Below are positions 32,031 through 41,199 of a stretch of 64,000 nt of DNA, piece after piece. This DNA is from Solirubrobacter ginsenosidimutans (GTDB lineage Bacteria > Actinomycetota > Thermoleophilia > Solirubrobacterales > Solirubrobacteraceae): NCBI RefSeq assembly GCF_027587205.1, contig NZ_JAPDOD010000026.1, forward strand, positions 65,190 through 129,189. The letters are read 5' to 3'. Position 1 is the first letter of the stretch, and every line of letters starts with the position of its first letter. The position numbers were made by a program, and so were the translations under genes. Under the pieces are notes generated by a model, which saw nothing but the letters and a program-made list of their open reading frames with translations, had not been told where the DNA came from and did no database searches.

Positions 32031-33001
32031 TCCACCGGCTGCCGATCCCGACGCCGTTCCGGGTCGGCCCGGTCAACGCCTACCTGGTCGACGACGACCC
32101 GCTGACGCTGGTCGACGTCGGCCCGAACTCCGGCGACTCGCTGGTCGCGCTGGAAAGCGCGCTGGCCGAGCACGGCCGCAAGGTCGAGGACCTCGAGCGG
32201 ATCGTGATCACCCACCAGCACACCGACCACGTCGGCCTTGTCGGCGTGCTGGCCGAGCGCTCAGGCGCCGACGTGTGCGCACTCGACCTCTTCGCGCCGG
32301 TCGTCGAGGACTTCGCGGGCTATGCGGACCGCAACGACGAGCTCGCGCAGGCGCTGATGCTGCGGCATGGGATCGCGCCGGAGATGGTCACCGCGCTCGC
32401 CGCGATGTCGCGCGCCTACCGCGGGTGGGGCGGGAGCGCGCCGGTCACGCGGCGCCTGCACGACGGCGGCGAGCTGGAGTTCGCCACGCGCAGCTTCCAG
32501 GTGCTCCACCGGCCGGGCCACTCGCCCTCGGACACGATCTTCTTCGACGCGGCCAGCGGCGACCTGCTCGCCGGCGACCACCTGATCAAGGCGATCTCGT
32601 CGAACCCGCTGATCGCGCTCGCACTGGGCGGGCGGTCGGGAGAGCCGGGCGGCGAGCGCCCGCGGGCGCTGCTGATGTACATGGAGTCGCTGCGCGCCAC
32701 GGCGGCGATGGACGTCGCGACCGTGCTGCCCGGCCACGGCGAGCCGTTCGGCGACCACGCGGCGCTGATCGCCGAGCGCTTCGAGATGCACGAGCGCCGC
32801 GCCCGCAAGATCGCAGGCCTGATCGCCGAGCGGCCGCGCACGGCGCACGAGATCGCGCAGGCGATCTGGGGCAACGTCGCCGTCACGCAGGCCTACCTCA
32901 CGCTCTGCGAGGTGCTCGGGCACGTCGACCTGCTCGCCGAGCGCGGCGAGGTGAGCGAGGTCGCCGACGAAGGCGTCGTGCGGTGGATGGCGTCGAAGTA
33001 G
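32027..33001 (+). CDS. Metallo-beta-lactamase-fold hydrolase (LACTB2-like)
   Basis: 324 residues. The metal motif THQHTDHVG gives His63, His65, Asp67 and His68, with HRPGHSPSD and LPGHGEPF as later ligands, typical of dinuclear zinc hydrolases. A winged-helix-like C-terminal domain (RTAHEIAQAIWGNVAVTQAY) matches the LACTB2/hydroxyacylglutathione-hydrolase-like subgroup; substrates may be thioesters or RNA. GTG start overlaps the mutase stop (GTGA), and the antiporter start lies inside its 3' end. Confidence 0.92.
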   Translation: MIHRLPIPTPFRVGPVNAYLVDDDPLTLVDVGPNSGDSLVALESALAEHGRKVEDLERIVITHQHTDHVGLVGVLAERSGADVCALDLFAPVVEDFAGYADRNDELAQALMLRHGIAPEMVTALAAMSRAYRGWGGSAPVTRRLHDGGELEFATRSFQVLHRPGHSPSDTIFFDAASGDLLAGDHLIKAISSNPLIALALGGRSGEPGGERPRALLMYMESLRATAAMDVATVLPGHGEPFGDHAALIAERFEMHERRARKIAGLIAERPRTAHEIAQAIWGNVAVTQAYLTLCEVLGHVDLLAERGEVSEVADEGVVRWMASK

Positions 33002-34551
33002 TCATCGTCGCGCTGTTCGTCTCGGTGGTGGTCCTGGCCGCCGCGGCCCGCGCGATCAACGTCCCGTACCCGATCGTGCTGGTGATCGGCGGGGCGATCC
33101 TCGGTTTCGTCCCCGGGCTGCCCGACGTGCAGCTCGATCCCGACCTCGTGCTCGTGCTCTTCCTGCCCCCGCTGCTGTACACGGGGGCGTTCTTCGCGAA
33201 CCTGCGCGAGCTACGGACGAACCTGCGGCCGATCGCGCTGCTGTCGATCGGGTTGGTCATCGCCACGGTGCTGGTGGTCGCGTGGGTCGCGCACACGCTG
33301 ATCGACGGGCTCTCGTGGCCCGCAGCGTTCGCGCTGGGCGCGATCGTCGGGCCGACGGACCCCGTGGCGGCCACGGCGATCCTGCGGCGCCTGGGCGTGC
33401 CGCGAACGCTGGTGACCGTGCTCGAGGGCGAGTCGCTGGTCAACGACGCGACGGCGCTCGTGGCCTACCGGATCGCGCTCGCGGCCGCGGCCGGTGCGGG
33501 GTTCTCGCTGCTCGACGCGACCTGGGACTTCGTCTGGAAGGCCGCCGGCGGGATCGCGATCGGCCTGATCGTCGGGTGGGTGATCGCGTGGGTGCGCTCC
33601 AAGCTCGACGACCCGCTGGTGGAGAACACGATCGGCCTGCTGTCGGCCTATGCGGCGTACGTGCCCGCCGAGCACCTCGACGTCTCCGCCGTCCTGGCCG
33701 CGGTCACGGTCGGGTGCTACGTCGGCTGGCAGGCGCCGCGGATCGCGTCCCCCGCGACCCGCATCCAGGGCTTCGGCATGTGGGAGCTGTTGCAGTTCCT
33801 GCTCAACGCGATCCTGTTCGTGCTGGTCGGATTGCAGCTGCCCGTGGTCCTCGACGGGCTCGACGGCACCCACTGGACGACGCTCCTCGGCTACGCGGCG
33901 GCGATCAGCGCCGCGGTCGTGATCACGCGGATGGTCTGGCAGCAGACCGTCGTGTTCCTCATCCGCGCGGTGGACCGGCGCGAGTCGGTGCGGGCGCGGC
34001 GGTCGACGTGGCAGCTGCGGGTGATCGGCGGCTGGGCGGGGATGCGCGGGGCGGTGTCGCTGGCGGTCGCGCTCGCGCTCCCGCTGGACTTCGAGCAGCG
34101 CGACCTGCTGATCTTCCTCACCTTCGCGGTGATCTTCGTGACGCTCGTGCTGCAGGGCCTCACGCTGGCGCCGCTGATCCGCTGGCTCGGCGTGATCGAC
34201 GACGGCACGCAGGAGTCACACGAGGAGCTCAAGGCGCGGCTGGTCGCGACCAAGGCCGCGCTGGCGCGGATCGAGGAGCTCAAGGCCGAGGAGTGGACCC
34301 GCGACGACACGCTCGACCGGATGCAGGCCCAGTACGAGTACCGCAAGCGCCGCCTCGCCGCGCGAGCGGGAAAGATCGAGGACGACGGCTATGAGGACCG
34401 ATCGTTCAGCTACCAGACGGTCCTGCGCGAGGTGTTGGAGGCGCAGCGCGTCGAGGTGGTGCGACTGCGCAATCAGGGCACGATCTCAAACGAGGTCATG
34501 CACCGGATCGAGCGCGAGCTCGACCTGGAGGATCAGCGCCTCGAGATCTAG
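32983..34551 (+). CDS. Na+/H+ antiporter, CPA1 (NhaP/NHE-like) family
   Basis: 522 residues with about 12 membrane segments in the first 400. GAIVGPTDPVAATAILRRLG is the CPA1 core motif with the ion-binding Asp, and ESLVNDATALVAYR is the second crossover region. The last 120 residues are charged and helical (cytoplasmic regulatory tail, EELKARLVATKAALARIEEL). It exchanges Na+ or K+ for protons. GTG 32983 overlaps the hydrolase gene by 19 bases. The stop shares CTAG with the convergent zinc-ribbon gene. Confidence 0.94.
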   Translation: MDGVEVVIVALFVSVVVLAAAARAINVPYPIVLVIGGAILGFVPGLPDVQLDPDLVLVLFLPPLLYTGAFFANLRELRTNLRPIALLSIGLVIATVLVVAWVAHTLIDGLSWPAAFALGAIVGPTDPVAATAILRRLGVPRTLVTVLEGESLVNDATALVAYRIALAAAAGAGFSLLDATWDFVWKAAGGIAIGLIVGWVIAWVRSKLDDPLVENTIGLLSAYAAYVPAEHLDVSAVLAAVTVGCYVGWQAPRIASPATRIQGFGMWELLQFLLNAILFVLVGLQLPVVLDGLDGTHWTTLLGYAAAISAAVVITRMVWQQTVVFLIRAVDRRESVRARRSTWQLRVIGGWAGMRGAVSLAVALALPLDFEQRDLLIFLTFAVIFVTLVLQGLTLAPLIRWLGVIDDGTQESHEELKARLVATKAALARIEELKAEEWTRDDTLDRMQAQYEYRKRRLAARAGKIEDDGYEDRSFSYQTVLREVLEAQRVEVVRLRNQGTISNEVMHRIERELDLEDQRLEI

Positions 34552-34913
34552 GCAGGCCGGGCGAAGTCGGCCGGCTCGATGAGCCCGTGCCGCAGCGCGC
34601 CGATCATCGTCTCCACCTGCTGCACCATGCGCTCGCGATCGAGCTTGTGCAGGGCGCGGTGGATCAGGTCGGCGCGACGGTCGAGCTCGACGTCGAAGCG
34701 CTCGGCGACCTTGTTCGTGACCGTGACCTCGCGATAGGTCTCGCATTCACCGCAACGCAGCTGCATCCACCAGGCCTCCGGCGTGACCGGCTCCCAGTTG
34801 ACGGGGTTGACGTAATCCTTGCCGCACGCTGCGCAGTGGTGGAGATCATCGTCAGCCGGACGCTTGTTCCGACCAAGAGCTCGGGAGAGCCAGTTGGAGT
34901 CCGGGGAGGTCAT
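34548..34913 (-). CDS. Small zinc-ribbon-like protein of unknown function
   Basis: 121 residues. Two CxxC pairs, CAAC (Cys27, Cys30) and CGEC (Cys54, Cys57), should bind one zinc. The C-terminal half is helical with KVAERFDVELDRRADLIHRA. I know no named family. The stop overlaps the antiporter stop on the other strand. A GATACT box lies 7 nt before ATG 34913, suggesting a leaderless monocistronic gene. Function open; the zinc-site pattern is clear. Confidence 0.7.
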   Translation of the reverse strand: MTSPDSNWLSRALGRNKRPADDDLHHCAACGKDYVNPVNWEPVTPEAWWMQLRCGECETYREVTVTNKVAERFDVELDRRADLIHRALHKLDRERMVQQVETMIGALRHGLIEPADFARPA

Positions 34914-34971
34914 GTCCCCAAGTATCGGCAGGCGCTGCCCGCTTCTCCAGGGGGATAAACCGAACTTTTCG

Positions 34972-36315
34972 TTAGGGGAGCCACCCCAACATCGCCTCGG
35001 CTGCCTCGTTCCCTTCGCGGACCGCGTAGTTCGTCCCGCGGTCCTCCGGGAAGATCTGCGTGGTATTCGCCAGAACCAAGCCGCGCGTGGGCGTCTGCAT
35101 CGCCGGGATCTTGTCGCGGTAGCCGACGGTGACGATCGGCTGAGCCGCCGGCTCGCGGTGCAGCCAAAGCTGTTTGATCCAGGCGCGTTCGAACTCGCCG
35201 TTCACTGCCCTGAGTCCCGGTGTGTAGCGCTCCAGCAGGGTTTCGGGGTCGAGGTCGAGCAGCTCATGGCCGCGCGGCAGGTAGTTGGCGACGTACAGGA
35301 AACGGCGGCCGCCGTAGCGCGCCGGCTCGATCAGGTTGGTGTGCTCGATCAGCCCGACGAAGGGCAGTGCGTCGTCGCCGATGTTGGTCCAGTAGTAGGG
35401 CGAGAACCGGCGGTCGAGCTCGATCAGCAGGCAGAGCGCGGTGAAGTACTCGATCCCGCGCAGCTTCGCGAGGTAGGCCTCGGGGACCAGCCCAGGCGCC
35501 GCGAGCTGCTCGAAGACGTCGCTGGGCACGGTGGCCAGGACGGCCTCATAGCGCTCCGGCTCGAGCGTCTCGAAGTCGCGCGGGTCATGGCCCTTGCGGA
35601 ACGAGTGCGGCGCGCCCGGGGTGATCACGAAACCGGGCTCGACCTTGGCCGCGGGGCGGTCGATCAGCACCCGCCCGCCGCCGGCCTCGATCTTGTCCCG
35701 CAAGGCGTTGAAGAGCAGCTCCCACGAGTGCTTCGGGTAGCCGAGCTTCTCCTCGGCCGCGTCGTCGCCGCGGCGCAGCCGGAACTTGTTCTGCAGCCAG
35801 ACCATCGCGACGTCGTCGGCGCGCTCGCCGAACTTCCCGCGAAGCAGCGGGCCCCAGAGCGCGCGGTAGGCGTCGCGGCCCATGTAGCGCTCGATCCACT
35901 TGCGCGCCGTGATCCGCTCGAACGGCGCGGGGTTGCCCGGGCCGCGCTGGATCGCCAGCACCGCGGCGCCGAGCCGGACGCGCGCCAACGGCGGCAGCGG
36001 CTTGAAGCGCAGCAGGTCCATCGGGGTCACGAACGGCCACTGGCGGCCTTGCGTGAAGTAGGCCACGCTCGAAGAGATCCACTCCAGCTCGTCCTGCATC
36101 CCGAGCTCGTCGTAGAGCGCGGCGATGTGGCGGTCGGTGGAGAAGAGGTGGTGGTAGTAGCGCTCGAGCAGGTGCCCCTGGCCGACGTCGAGCGTCGCCG
36201 CCTGGCCGCCCAGGCCAGGCCAGCGCTCGTAAACGTCGACCGTATGGCCGGCCTCGGTCAGGCGCATGGCAGCGACGAGGCCGGCGACCCCGGCCCCCAA
36301 CACGGCGATCCTCAT
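34972..36315 (-). CDS. FAD-dependent amine-oxidase/desaturase-like flavoprotein
   Basis: 447 residues. The N terminus MRIAVLGAGVAGLVAAMRL is a Rossmann dinucleotide fold (GxGxxG at 7-12), with GHTVDVYERWPGLGGQAAT as the FAD ribose region and a C-terminal FAD motif near GLVLANTTQIFPEDRGTN. It belongs to the NAD(P)/FAD-dependent oxidoreductase group with protoporphyrinogen-oxidase-like proteins. Its ATG overlaps the stop of a family 2 glycosyltransferase (ATGA), so it probably acts on a sugar- or polyprenyl-linked substrate; that is inference from context. Confidence 0.88.
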   Translation of the reverse strand: MRIAVLGAGVAGLVAAMRLTEAGHTVDVYERWPGLGGQAATLDVGQGHLLERYYHHLFSTDRHIAALYDELGMQDELEWISSSVAYFTQGRQWPFVTPMDLLRFKPLPPLARVRLGAAVLAIQRGPGNPAPFERITARKWIERYMGRDAYRALWGPLLRGKFGERADDVAMVWLQNKFRLRRGDDAAEEKLGYPKHSWELLFNALRDKIEAGGGRVLIDRPAAKVEPGFVITPGAPHSFRKGHDPRDFETLEPERYEAVLATVPSDVFEQLAAPGLVPEAYLAKLRGIEYFTALCLLIELDRRFSPYYWTNIGDDALPFVGLIEHTNLIEPARYGGRRFLYVANYLPRGHELLDLDPETLLERYTPGLRAVNGEFERAWIKQLWLHREPAAQPIVTVGYRDKIPAMQTPTRGLVLANTTQIFPEDRGTNYAVREGNEAAEAMLGWLP

Positions 36316-37259
36316 CGGTCCGCGGGCTCCTTGAAGTTGATGCGCTCGCCGACGACGTACAGCGGGCGGTGCTTGACCTCGTCGTAGATGCGTCCGACGT
36401 ACTCGCCGATGATCCCGAGCGTGATCAGCTGGATGCCGCCGAGCAGCAGGACGACGATGATCGTGGTCGGCACGCCGCGCTCGAAGATGTTCGCGTAGCG
36501 GGCGATGACGGTCAGCGGGATCGCGAGGAACGCGACCAGGCTGAAGAAGAAGCCCAGGAACGTCGCCCACTGCAGCGGCCGGCTGCTGAAGGAGGTGATC
36601 GCGTCAAAGCTGAACCGCAGCATCTTGCGCAGCGGGTACTTGGTGACGCCCGCGTGGCGCTCCTGGCGCACGAACGGCACGGCCATCTGCGAGAACCCGA
36701 TCCAGACGGTCATCCCGCGCAGGAAGCGGTTGCGCTCGGGCATCGCCAGCAGTGCGTTGAGCGCCTTGCGGTCCATCAGCCGGAAGTCGCCGGACTCGAC
36801 CGCGAGGTCGAGGCCGGTGAGGCGCCGGAAGGTCTTGTAGAACCCGCGGGCCGTGATGCGCTTGAACGCCGTCTCCCCCAGGCGCTGCTGCCGGACCGCG
36901 TAGACGACGTCGATCCCCTCGCGCCAGCGCGCGAGCATCTCTGGGATGACCTCGGGTGGGTCCTGAAGGTCGCCGTCGATCATCACGATCACGTCGCCGG
37001 TCGCGTGCTCCAGGCCCGCCGTGAGCGCCGGCTGGTGGCCGAAGTTACGGGCCAGCGAGACGATCTTGATCCGCGGGTCGCGGGCCGCGGCGGCCGCCAT
37101 CGCGTCGCGCGTGCGGTCCTTGGAGCCGTCGTTGACCAGGATCAGCTCGTAGTCGAGGTCGCCCAGGGCGGCTTCGACCCGTTCGACGAACGGGTCGACC
37201 GTGTCCTCCTCCTCATACATCGGCGCCACGACGCTCAGCAGCCCCACCTCGCGGTTCAT
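36312..37259 (-). CDS. Family 2 glycosyltransferase, polyprenyl-phosphate type
   Basis: 315 residues. GT-A fold: LLSVVAPMYEEEDTV at the start, LILVNDGSKDRT, and IDGDLQDPPE with the metal-binding acidic motif. Two C-terminal membrane helices (about 235-260 and 270-295) and the ending GRIYDEVKHRPLYVV are typical of DPM1/ArnC/GtrB enzymes that load a sugar from a nucleotide donor onto polyprenyl phosphate. It is divergent from proline dehydrogenase with only 37 bp between start codons. TACCCT lies 7 nt before the ATG. Confidence 0.94.
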   Translation of the reverse strand: MNREVGLLSVVAPMYEEEDTVDPFVERVEAALGDLDYELILVNDGSKDRTRDAMAAAAARDPRIKIVSLARNFGHQPALTAGLEHATGDVIVMIDGDLQDPPEVIPEMLARWREGIDVVYAVRQQRLGETAFKRITARGFYKTFRRLTGLDLAVESGDFRLMDRKALNALLAMPERNRFLRGMTVWIGFSQMAVPFVRQERHAGVTKYPLRKMLRFSFDAITSFSSRPLQWATFLGFFFSLVAFLAIPLTVIARYANIFERGVPTTIIVVLLLGGIQLITLGIIGEYVGRIYDEVKHRPLYVVGERINFKEPADR

Positions 37260-37296
37260 GGGCGCCAGGGTACCGGCGGAATACGCTGTGCAGCCT
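37260..37296. promoter_or_regulatory. 37-bp divergent promoter region (glycosyltransferase / proline dehydrogenase)
   Basis: Only 37 bp separate two divergent start codons. On the minus strand TACCCT (forward 37267-37272) lies 7 nt before the glycosyltransferase ATG. On the plus strand TACGCT (37282-37287) lies 9 nt before the proline dehydrogenase ATG. Neither gene has a Shine-Dalgarno, and there is no room for leaders, so both messages are probably leaderless with -35 regions inside the opposite gene. Confidence 0.5.
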
Positions 37297-38673
37297 ATGG
37301 TCGACGACGCGGCGGTCGAACGCGAGCTGTTCGAGGTGGGCCGCCGGCTCGCGGCCGCCCTGCCGACCACGCGCAACCCGCTCAAGGCGCTCGACGACAA
37401 GGCGATGGACCTCGCCTCCTCGGACGCGGAGCTCAAGGCCGCGCTGTTCCGGTTCGTCGACGTCGTGCCCGCGTGTCGCAACCTCGACGACCTGGCGCGC
37501 CACCTGACGGCGTTCCTGGAGGACGTGGACGAGCCGCCGCCGCCCGTCGGGGTGGCGTTGAAGATGGGCAACTCCAAGGCGGGCCGGCGCGCACTGGGCA
37601 TGGCGGCCGCGTCGGGCGTCAAGCACATGGCGCATCGCTTCATCGTGGGTGAGGACCCCAAGGCCGCACTGGGCGACCTGCGTGAGCTGTGGAAGGACGG
37701 CGTGGCGTCGTCCGTCGACCTGCTCGGCGAGGCGACGGTCACGCAGGGCGAGGCGCAGCGCTACGCGGACCGGTGCGCCGAAGCGCTGGACACGATCGCG
37801 AGCGCGGCATCGAAATGGCCGGCGCGCGAGCAGCTCGAACGCGACTCCGCGGGTCCGGTGCCGCGGGCCAACCTGTCGGTGAAGGTGAGCGCGCTGACAC
37901 CGCTCCTGCGCCCGGACGCGCCGGAGCGCGGCAAGCGCGACGCGGCCGACCGGCTCCGGCCCCTGTTGCGGCGGGCGCACGAACGCGGCGCGCATCTGCA
38001 CATCGACATGGAGTCGATGGACTCGCGCGACGCGGTCCTCGAGCTGATCCTCGAGCTGCTGGCCGAGCCGGAGTTCCAGGCGGGGCCGAGCGCCGGGCTG
38101 GTGCTCCAGGGCTACCTGCGCGACTCGCCGGACACCCTGGACACGATCCTCACCTGGCTCGACGGACCGGGCGCGGGGCGCGCGCAACCGCTGACGATCC
38201 GGCTGGTGAAGGGCGCCTACTGGGACCACGAGCTCGTCCAGGCCGCGCAGCACGGCTGGTCCACCCCGGTCTTCGAGGTCAAGGCGGACACCGACGCCAA
38301 CTTCGAGCTGCTCACCCGCCGGCTGCTCGACGCGCGGCCGAAGGTCCGCGTGGCGATCGCCTCGCACAACCTGCGCAGCGTCGCTCATGCGATCGCCTAC
38401 AACCGGCTTCAGGGCGGCGCCGATTCCGACCTCGAGCTGCAGGTGCTGCGCGGGTTGGGCGATCCGCTGCAGGCCGCGATCGCCGCGCAGGGCCTGCGCG
38501 TCCGCACGTATTGCCCCGTGGGCGACCTCGTGGCGGGGATGGCGTACCTCGTCCGCCGCCTGCTGGAGAACACCTCCAACGAGTCCTTCCTGTACGAGCA
38601 GGCCCGCGGCGTTCCGCTCGAGGTGCTGCTGGCGCGCCCGGGCGGGACCGTGCCTCGCCGCGCCTCGGCATGA
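37297..38673 (+). CDS. Proline dehydrogenase
   Basis: 458 residues with the PRODH TIM barrel: VKVSALTPLLRP, LHIDMESMDSRD, GLVLQGYLRDSPDTL, RLVKGAYWDHE and FASHN-like IASHNLRS, ending YCPVGDL and LVRRLLENTSNESF, the C-terminal FAD- and proline-binding helix. It oxidises proline to pyrroline-5-carboxylate. The N-terminal 100 residues match the PutA-type arm, but no DNA-binding domain is present. Its stop overlaps the start of the P5C dehydrogenase gene (ATGATG/TGA), so this is a split PutA. Confidence 0.95.
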   Translation: MVDDAAVERELFEVGRRLAAALPTTRNPLKALDDKAMDLASSDAELKAALFRFVDVVPACRNLDDLARHLTAFLEDVDEPPPPVGVALKMGNSKAGRRALGMAAASGVKHMAHRFIVGEDPKAALGDLRELWKDGVASSVDLLGEATVTQGEAQRYADRCAEALDTIASAASKWPAREQLERDSAGPVPRANLSVKVSALTPLLRPDAPERGKRDAADRLRPLLRRAHERGAHLHIDMESMDSRDAVLELILELLAEPEFQAGPSAGLVLQGYLRDSPDTLDTILTWLDGPGAGRAQPLTIRLVKGAYWDHELVQAAQHGWSTPVFEVKADTDANFELLTRRLLDARPKVRVAIASHNLRSVAHAIAYNRLQGGADSDLELQVLRGLGDPLQAAIAAQGLRVRTYCPVGDLVAGMAYLVRRLLENTSNESFLYEQARGVPLEVLLARPGGTVPRRASA

Positions 38674-40253
38674 TGTCGCGTGTGTCCCTGACGCCGTTCA
38701 AGAACGAGCCGATCCTCGAGCTGCGGCGGGCGCCCATTCGCGCGCAGCTGAAGGGCGCCCTGGAGGCGTTCGACGACGAACCCGTCGTGCAGGTCCCGGT
38801 GTGGGTGGGCGAGGACACGCGCCAGGGCGGCGCGCTGCAGTCCCTCGACCCAGGCGACCCCGAGCGGCTCGTGGCGCAGTCCGCGGTCGCCACGCAGGCC
38901 GACGTCGACCACGCGCTGGACCTCGCGGGCCGCAGCGAGTGGCGGCACGTGCCCGCTGCGCAGCGTGCCGAGGTGCTGATCCGCGCCGCCGCGTGGTTGC
39001 GCGCCCGACGGCTCGAGGTGGCCGCGCTGGAGGTCCGCGAGACCGCGAAGCCGTGGCGCGAGGCGGACGCCGACGTCTGCGAGGCGATCGACTTCCTCGA
39101 GTACTACGCGCGCGCCGCGATCGCCCTCGCCGAGCACCCCGCGTTCGACGCCGAGCTGCTCCAGCCGCCCGGCGAGCGCAACGAGCTGCGCTGGAACCCG
39201 CGCGGGGTCGTGGCCGTCATCTCGCCCTGGAACTTCCCGGTCGCGATCCCGCTCGGGATGGTGTCCGCCGGCCTGGCGACCGGCAACGCGGTCGTGCTCA
39301 AGCCCGCCGAGCAGGCGCCCGCGTGCGCCTTCATGCTCGTGCGCGCCCTGCGCGAGTCCGGCCTGCCCGCGTCGGCGCTCGCGTTGCTCCCGGGCGAGGG
39401 TCCGGTGGGCGCGGCGCTCGTCGGCGACCCGCGGGTGCACACGATCGCGTTCACCGGCTCCGGGCCGGTCGGGCTGGAGATCGTCCGCCGCGCCGTGGAG
39501 CAGGCGCCCGGCCAGAAGCACCTCAAGCGCGTCGTCGCGGAGATGGGCGGCAAGAACTGCGTGATCGTGGACTCCGACGCCGACCTCGACGACGTCGTGC
39601 CCGCGCTGGTGAAGTCCGCCTTCAACTACGCGGGCCAGAAGTGCTCCGCCGCCGCGCGGGTGCTCGCCCACGAGGCGATCCACGACGCGCTGGTCGAGCG
39701 GCTCGCGGGCGCGATCGAGGTGCTGCACGTCGGGCAGGCGTCAGACCCCGAGATCGACGTCCCGCCCGTGATCGAGCTCGAGGCGCAGGAGCGGGTCGCC
39801 CGCTACGCCGCGACGGCGGAGGCGTCCGGCCGGATCGCGGCGCGCGCGGCCGAGGTCCCGGACCGCGGCTACTTCGCGACCCCGACGCTGGCGACGGACC
39901 TGCCCGCGGACTCGCCGGTCCTGCAGGAGGAGATCTTCGGGCCGCTGCTGGCCGTCGAGCGGGTGAAGACGATCGAGGAGGCCTGCGACCGCGTCGACGC
40001 GTCTCCGTACGGGCTCACGGGCGGGCTCTTCTCCCGCTCCCCGCGCACGGTCGACTACGTGGCCGACCGGACCCCGGTCGGCAACCTCTACGTCAATCGC
40101 GAGATCACGGGGGCGATGGTCGGGCGGCAGCCGTTCGGCGGCAACCGGCTCTCCGGCACCGGCACGAAGGCCGGCGGGCCCGCGTACCTGCTGCAGTTCG
40201 TCGAGCCGACGGTGATCACCGAGAACACCGTGCGGCACGGGCTCGTCGTATGA
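38670..40253 (+). CDS. pruA: L-glutamate gamma-semialdehyde (P5C) dehydrogenase
   Basis: 527 residues, aldehyde dehydrogenase fold. ISPWNFPVAIPLGM and KPAEQAPA bind NAD, FTGSGPVG is the dinucleotide turn, VAEMGGKNCVIVDSDAD carries the general-base Glu and AFNYAGQKCSAAARV the catalytic Cys. GQKCSA is characteristic of the P5C dehydrogenase group. It completes proline to glutamate. ATG 38670 is immediately followed by a second ATG; both overlap the proline dehydrogenase stop. The stop in turn overlaps the next start, making a three-gene coupled unit. Confidence 0.95.
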   Translation: MMSRVSLTPFKNEPILELRRAPIRAQLKGALEAFDDEPVVQVPVWVGEDTRQGGALQSLDPGDPERLVAQSAVATQADVDHALDLAGRSEWRHVPAAQRAEVLIRAAAWLRARRLEVAALEVRETAKPWREADADVCEAIDFLEYYARAAIALAEHPAFDAELLQPPGERNELRWNPRGVVAVISPWNFPVAIPLGMVSAGLATGNAVVLKPAEQAPACAFMLVRALRESGLPASALALLPGEGPVGAALVGDPRVHTIAFTGSGPVGLEIVRRAVEQAPGQKHLKRVVAEMGGKNCVIVDSDADLDDVVPALVKSAFNYAGQKCSAAARVLAHEAIHDALVERLAGAIEVLHVGQASDPEIDVPPVIELEAQERVARYAATAEASGRIAARAAEVPDRGYFATPTLATDLPADSPVLQEEIFGPLLAVERVKTIEEACDRVDASPYGLTGGLFSRSPRTVDYVADRTPVGNLYVNREITGAMVGRQPFGGNRLSGTGTKAGGPAYLLQFVEPTVITENTVRHGLVV

Positions 40254-41119
40254 AGGGCGTCTTCGCAGCGGTGCTCACGCCGATGCGCGACGATCTCGCG
40301 ATCGATCGCGCGGCCTTCGCGCAGCACTGTCGCCGGCTGCTCGACGCGGGCTGCCACGGGCTCGGCATCTTCGGCACCACCGGAGAGGCCAATTCGCTCT
40401 CCGTCGGCGAGCGGATCGAGGCGTGGGAGGCGCTGGTCGCCGCTGGCATCGAAGCCGAGCTGCTGCTCCCCGGTACCGGCGCGTGCGCGCTGCCCGACGC
40501 GGTCGAGCTCTCGCGCGCGGCGCTCGCCCTCGGCACGCCGGGGGTCCTCGCCCTGCCGCCCTTCTACTACAAGGGCGTCTCCGATGACGGCCTGTTCCGC
40601 TTCTTCGCCGAGCTGATCGAGCGCGTCGGCGACGACCGCCTCCGCCTGTTCCTCTACCACATCCCGCCGCAGATGATCGTCGGCTTCTCGCCGGAGCTGA
40701 TCGGCCGGCTGCTCGACGCCTATCCGGGCATCGTCGCCGGGACGAAGGACTCCGCGGGCGACGCGGCGCGCATCGAGCGCCTCTGTGCCGAGTTCCCGCA
40801 GCTGGCCGTCTTCGCCGGCACCGAGGCGCTGCTGCTGGACACGCTGCGCTGGGGCGGCGCCGGCACGATCTCGGCCACGGTCAATGTGACCGCGAACCTG
40901 GCGCGCGAGGTCTACGACCTCCACGCCGCGGGCGAGGACGCCGAGGCCGCCCAGACGCGCCTGACCGAGCGCCGGCGCTACCTGGAGCGCTTCCCGGTCA
41001 TCCCCGCGCTGAAGGCGATCGTCCGCGAGCAGACCGGCGACGCGCTCTGGGCCAATCTGCGCCCGCCACTCGACCCGCTCGACGCACCGGCGGTGCGCGA
41101 ATTGCTCGCCGGGCTGTGA
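40250..41119 (+). CDS. Dihydrodipicolinate synthase/N-acetylneuraminate lyase family protein
   Basis: 289 residues, complete TIM-barrel lyase. FGTTGEANSL at 41-50 binds the pyruvate carboxylate, Tyr136 (LFLYHIPPQ) and Schiff-base Lys166 (GTKDSAGD) are in place. The family includes DapA, NanA, KDG aldolases and hydroxyproline-pathway deaminases. Its ATG overlaps the P5C dehydrogenase stop, so a role in amino-acid catabolism is more likely than lysine synthesis. A pyrroline-4-hydroxy-2-carboxylate deaminase or hydroxy-oxoglutarate aldolase role is possible. The specific substrate cannot be set. Confidence 0.9.
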   Translation: MKGVFAAVLTPMRDDLAIDRAAFAQHCRRLLDAGCHGLGIFGTTGEANSLSVGERIEAWEALVAAGIEAELLLPGTGACALPDAVELSRAALALGTPGVLALPPFYYKGVSDDGLFRFFAELIERVGDDRLRLFLYHIPPQMIVGFSPELIGRLLDAYPGIVAGTKDSAGDAARIERLCAEFPQLAVFAGTEALLLDTLRWGGAGTISATVNVTANLAREVYDLHAAGEDAEAAQTRLTERRRYLERFPVIPALKAIVREQTGDALWANLRPPLDPLDAPAVRELLAGL

Positions 41120-41138
41120 TGCACCGCAATCTATGAGT

Positions 41139-41165
41139 GTTCGTGTACGGACATGTTCTGGGTAA
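41139..41165 (+). promoter_or_regulatory. SigB/SigF-like promoter upstream of the first YD-repeat gene
   Basis: GTTC (41139-41142), 17 bp, then GGGTAA (41160-41165), close to the GTTT...GGGTA pattern of SigB/SigF general-stress promoters. It lies 34 bp before the ATG. A GCCGATAA box (41179-41186), the sigma-28 -10 sequence, follows without a well-spaced -35. The SigB reading is favoured because the neighbouring gene has an even better SigB-type site. Confidence 0.5.
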
Positions 41166-41199
41166 GCGAGGCGAGACCGCCGATAACAGGACTGTTCCC

